Assembly: GCA_002706405.1 (NCBI GenBank)
Contig: PALN01000077.1
Coordinates: 31,565-95,564, forward strand
Reading direction: 5' to 3'
Length of the DNA: 64,000 bases
From: Rhodospirillaceae bacterium
GTDB lineage: Bacteria > Pseudomonadota > Alphaproteobacteria > Rhodospirillales > Casp-alpha2
The notes beneath the pieces were generated by a model that saw nothing but the letters and a program-made list of their open reading frames with translations, was not told where the DNA came from and searched no databases. Each line of letters begins with the position of its first letter. Positions within the stretch are counted from its first letter, which is position 1. The position numbers were made by a program, and so were the translations under genes. This document shows, piece after piece, positions 61,634-64,000 of this stretch.

Positions 61634-64000
61634 TCAGCCGGTGCGCTTCAGGCGCATCAGTTCGTGAACGGATACCTGCGGGAAGATGCCCGGCGTGCCT
61701 TCGCGGTACAGCATCATTACCCCGTTGCGAATGTCGGGGAAGCCGTCGCGGGTATCGTCGAAATGACGAATTTCCAATGACACGGCCTTCTGCGTCACCT
61801 TGTCGACCGCCCGCCAGATCATGGTCGGGTTGTCGCGCCGGGCCTGTCCGAAGGGTGCGACCGAGCGGGTCACGGTCGACGTCGGCGGGCCGAAGCGGCG
61901 GACCAGCCAGTCGGCGATCTCGCCAAAGCCCTCGGCATTGAATACCGTATGGATACGGGTCGGCGCGCCGTCGTCGAAGCGCACGACCGACCCGGTGCCC
62001 GTGTACAGGATCGTCGAGACCAGGAACCTGGGTTCCAGGAACGCGGGCCATGTCAGTTCCTTGATGCAGAACTGGGTGCGTCCGTTGCTCTTCTCGATGC
62101 ATTCCGGGGCCCGGCCTTCGCCGCCGCGGGCATTCTCCGGAATGAAGGTGTTGTAGAGGCTGGTGCCGGCGCCGACAGACAGGGTGACCCCGTCAAGGGT
62201 CCGGCCCTGGTTGGCAAGGGCGGTCCGGGGAACGCTCCCGTCGGCCAGGGCGGCGATGGCGGGCGGGTCGATGACGGCGCCGTCGGCCATCTGAACCTTG
62301 GTCACCGGCCAGGCACTGGCGGCGTTGGCGCCCGCGGGCAGGGGGCCCAACTGAGCGGCGGATTGCAGGCCCTTGTCGAAACCGGCACGGAAGTTTGCGG
62401 GCGTCACATAGGCGCTGGCCAGGTCCTGCACGGGCGGCGCCTGACCGGGCAGCACCACGGGCAGGGTCCAAGCCGCCGGCAGGACCGGACGGCCTTCCAC
62501 GTCCAGCCGGACTTCGGAACCCGCCGGCAGGGCGGCCAGGATTTCCTGGGGCGTCGCCACCGGCGGTTCAGCCTCGACGGCGGACGGTTTGTCGCTGTCG
62601 AGCAGGCTGGACAGATCGCCCAGGGCTTGGGACAGGGGGTCGCTGCCCTCGGCGGTTTTCTGGCCTTCGTCCGGCAGGGCGCCGACGCCCAGTTCGGCGG
62701 CAAGCGGATCGCCGCCTCCGCCGCCCAGGCCCAGCTCAGCGGCCAGCGGGTCAGCCGCGGGGGTTTTGGGGGCGGGCGCGTCGATGCCCAGTTCGGCCGC
62801 CAGAGGGTCGGCGGCGGGGGCGTCCAGGCCCAATTCGGCGGCGAGCGGATCGTTCTTGGGGGCGGGTGCGCCGAATTCCTTATTCAAGGCATCGAGGGAG
62901 CCGTCCGCTTTTGCGGCGGATCGGGCCGGGCGCGGAGTCTCGCGGATCGGCGGGGCGTCCGGCAGGTTGGCGGCAAGCTTCTGGTCCGGGGCTTTTGCCT
63001 GGCCGTCCGGCAGATTGGTCAACTGCGGCACCGGCGGGGTGGCGGGTGCGGGCGTGCCGCGTTCCGGCGGCGGCGCTTTCAAGGAGCGATGGGCGGCGCG
63101 CACGTCCGGTTCGTCCGGCGATACGTCGCGGAACCAGGGATCGCGGGCAAAGTTCTTGCGGCCCTTGGGATCGGGCGGAGGCAGCGGGATTTTCAAACGC
63201 CGGGACAGGTTGGTGCTCGGCGGCGGGCCGTCGACGGCGGAGGTATCGGTCTTGAGGTTCTTTCTCTCGGCCTCGCTCAGGGCGGCCTCGGCCGCCTGTG
63301 CTTCGGCGGCTTTCATCTTGGCGCGTGCGCGCAGATGGCTGAGGGCCTCGTCCCGGCTGTCTGACAGGGAGTCCTCGGCATCGCGGGCAACCGGTTTGGC
63401 GAGCAGGGAATCAAGCCAGGCCAGCCGGTCCTTGGGCGCCAGAGCCATGAGGTCGACCTTGGCGGGGGCTTTTGCCGTGGTGGGGCCGGGGGCGGCGGCG
63501 TCCTTGTCGCCAGACGGTTGATCGAGCATCGACAACAGCGGATCGAGGCCGCCGTCGGGCAAGGGGTCCGTGCCGCCGTCGGGCTGGGCCAGAGCCTTGG
63601 CCAGGGGGTCGGCGGGGGCGGGGCTGCCGGCCAGGGCGCGCGGCAGGTCCGCTTCCGGCAGGTCCGGGCTGCCGGCTTCCATGGCCGGGTTGTTCTGCGC
63701 CGCCAGTTTGTCCAGGTCGGGCGAGGCGTCGGTCGGGCCGTCGGGGGCGGCGGCGATGGCCTCGCTGCGACTTTGCGGCGCGGCCGGTTCCGCCGATGGG
63801 CTGTCCGTTTCACTGAGCCGTGCCGGCGGGGGCGGGGCCTCCGCATTGTCGCCGAACCCCAACAGGTCGCCGAGCCACCCCTTGGCGCGGGCCAGCATGC
63901 CGGGCTTGGGCGGGGTGGCGCCTTGTCCCCGATCAGCGGGCTCCAGGGCCAGGGGCGGAGCGTCCTTCCCGGCGGTTTCCGCCGGCACCGGCGTCAGGAC
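61634..64000 (-). CDS. Large Pro/Ala-rich protein with DPLAAELG repeats, N-terminus outside the window
   Basis: The frame is open to the right edge with no stop; a GTG at 63988 is the first possible start inside the window, but the gene probably begins beyond it. At least 788 residues are visible. Most of the chain is low-complexity Pro/Ala/Asp. Four copies of DPLAAELG (coding positions about 62683-62850) are separated by Ala/Pro/Gly linkers, with similar DPLxxAL units elsewhere. The C-terminal 185 residues or so look folded: ECIEKSNGRTQFCIKEL has two Cys, then WLVRRFGPP and MMLYREGTPGIFP. I do not recognise the family. The protein is probably an envelope or cytoskeleton-associated scaffold; function unknown. 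Confidence 0.75.
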   Translation of the reverse strand, partial: VLTPVPAETAGKDAPPLALEPADRGQGATPPKPGMLARAKGWLGDLLGFGDNAEAPPPPARLSETDSPSAEPAAPQSRSEAIAAAPDGPTDASPDLDKLAAQNNPAMEAGSPDLPEADLPRALAGSPAPADPLAKALAQPDGGTDPLPDGGLDPLLSMLDQPSGDKDAAAPGPTTAKAPAKVDLMALAPKDRLAWLDSLLAKPVARDAEDSLSDSRDEALSHLRARAKMKAAEAQAAEAALSEAERKNLKTDTSAVDGPPPSTNLSRRLKIPLPPPDPKGRKNFARDPWFRDVSPDEPDVRAAHRSLKAPPPERGTPAPATPPVPQLTNLPDGQAKAPDQKLAANLPDAPPIRETPRPARSAAKADGSLDALNKEFGAPAPKNDPLAAELGLDAPAADPLAAELGIDAPAPKTPAADPLAAELGLGGGGGDPLAAELGVGALPDEGQKTAEGSDPLSQALGDLSSLLDSDKPSAVEAEPPVATPQEILAALPAGSEVRLDVEGRPVLPAAWTLPVVLPGQAPPVQDLASAYVTPANFRAGFDKGLQSAAQLGPLPAGANAASAWPVTKVQMADGAVIDPPAIAALADGSVPRTALANQGRTLDGVTLSVGAGTSLYNTFIPENARGGEGRAPECIEKSNGRTQFCIKELTWPAFLEPRFLVSTILYTGTGSVVRFDDGAPTRIHTVFNAEGFGEIADWLVRRFGPPTSTVTRSVAPFGQARRDNPTMIWRAVDKVTQKAVSLEIRHFDDTRDGFPDIRNGVMMLYREGTPGIFPQVSVHELMRLKRTG

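Noticed and set aside
1..64000. CRISPR arrays, tRNA or rRNA genes, insertion sequences, integrases, toxin-antitoxin or restriction genes
   Set aside because: I looked for spaced direct repeats, cloverleaf-type segments, transposase or integrase motifs and defence-gene motifs and found none that could be supported.

Overview
The window is a GC-rich stretch (roughly 63-65% by eye) of what looks like a chromosome from an alphaproteobacterium, most likely a free-living, chemotactic member of the Rhodospirillales or a neighbour. This rests on the gene families present: tripartite tricarboxylate (Tct) transport, two long methyl-accepting chemotaxis proteins, a MaeB-type malic enzyme, a DUF2126/alpha-E operon, bacteriohemerythrin and several CoA-linked catabolic genes. 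The taxonomic placement is inference. No tRNA, rRNA, CRISPR array, insertion sequence or phage gene was recognised. The content is metabolic and regulatory, with almost no mobile DNA.

Layout. 1-3.4 kb: the end of a phosphosulfolactate-synthase-like gene, a cytoplasmic BisC/TorZ-type molybdoenzyme and a HAD-family hydrolase. 3.4-12.3 kb: a leftward NitT/TauT-type ABC importer (binding protein, ATPase, two different permeases) with a TauD-like dioxygenase, divergent from a DUF3604 protein and a fumarate-reductase-like flavoprotein. 12.3-19.2 kb: the three-gene DUF2126 / circularly permuted ATP-grasp plus alpha-E / transglutaminase operon. 19.3-26 kb: a leftward CoA catabolic operon (CoA transferase, enoyl-CoA hydratase, HMG-CoA-lyase family, acyl-CoA dehydrogenase) divergent from an IclR regulator and an MmgE/PrpD protein. 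26-31.9 kb: a LysR regulator divergent from a phosphonate-type importer (phnD, phnC, two phnE) and a zinc-type dehydrogenase. 31.9-38 kb: tctC-tctA-tctB with a GntR regulator, divergent from an enolase-superfamily enzyme and a persulfide-dioxygenase-like MBL protein.

38-46.7 kb is a sensing and redox section: a chemoreceptor, a PAS protein, a MoaD-like carrier with an aldehyde:ferredoxin oxidoreductase, a hybrid histidine kinase with an HPt domain, and a hemerythrin gene broken by one in-frame TGA. 46.7-53.1 kb: malic enzyme, a glycerophosphodiesterase and a SpmA-SpmB-like fusion lying between two paralogous EamA transporters. 53.1-64 kb: a Sel1-repeat protein, a TPP-dependent acetolactate-synthase-like enzyme with a small zinc-ribbon protein, a dienelactone hydrolase, two small conserved-looking proteins, a thioesterase, a second chemoreceptor, a flavin-reductase-like protein and a large Pro/Ala-rich protein running off the right edge.

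How it works together (inference): the window reads as scavenging and catabolism of organic acids and organo-sulfur or organo-phosphorus compounds. Each transporter sits beside its own regulator and one or more oxidising enzymes. Several transporter or catabolic transcripts carry strong hairpins between genes. The strongest anomalies are the TGA-interrupted hemerythrin with all metal ligands intact, a phosphonate-operon dehydrogenase without structural-zinc cysteines, and an importer plus dioxygenase divergent from a DUF3604/flavoprotein pair whose substrate is unknown.
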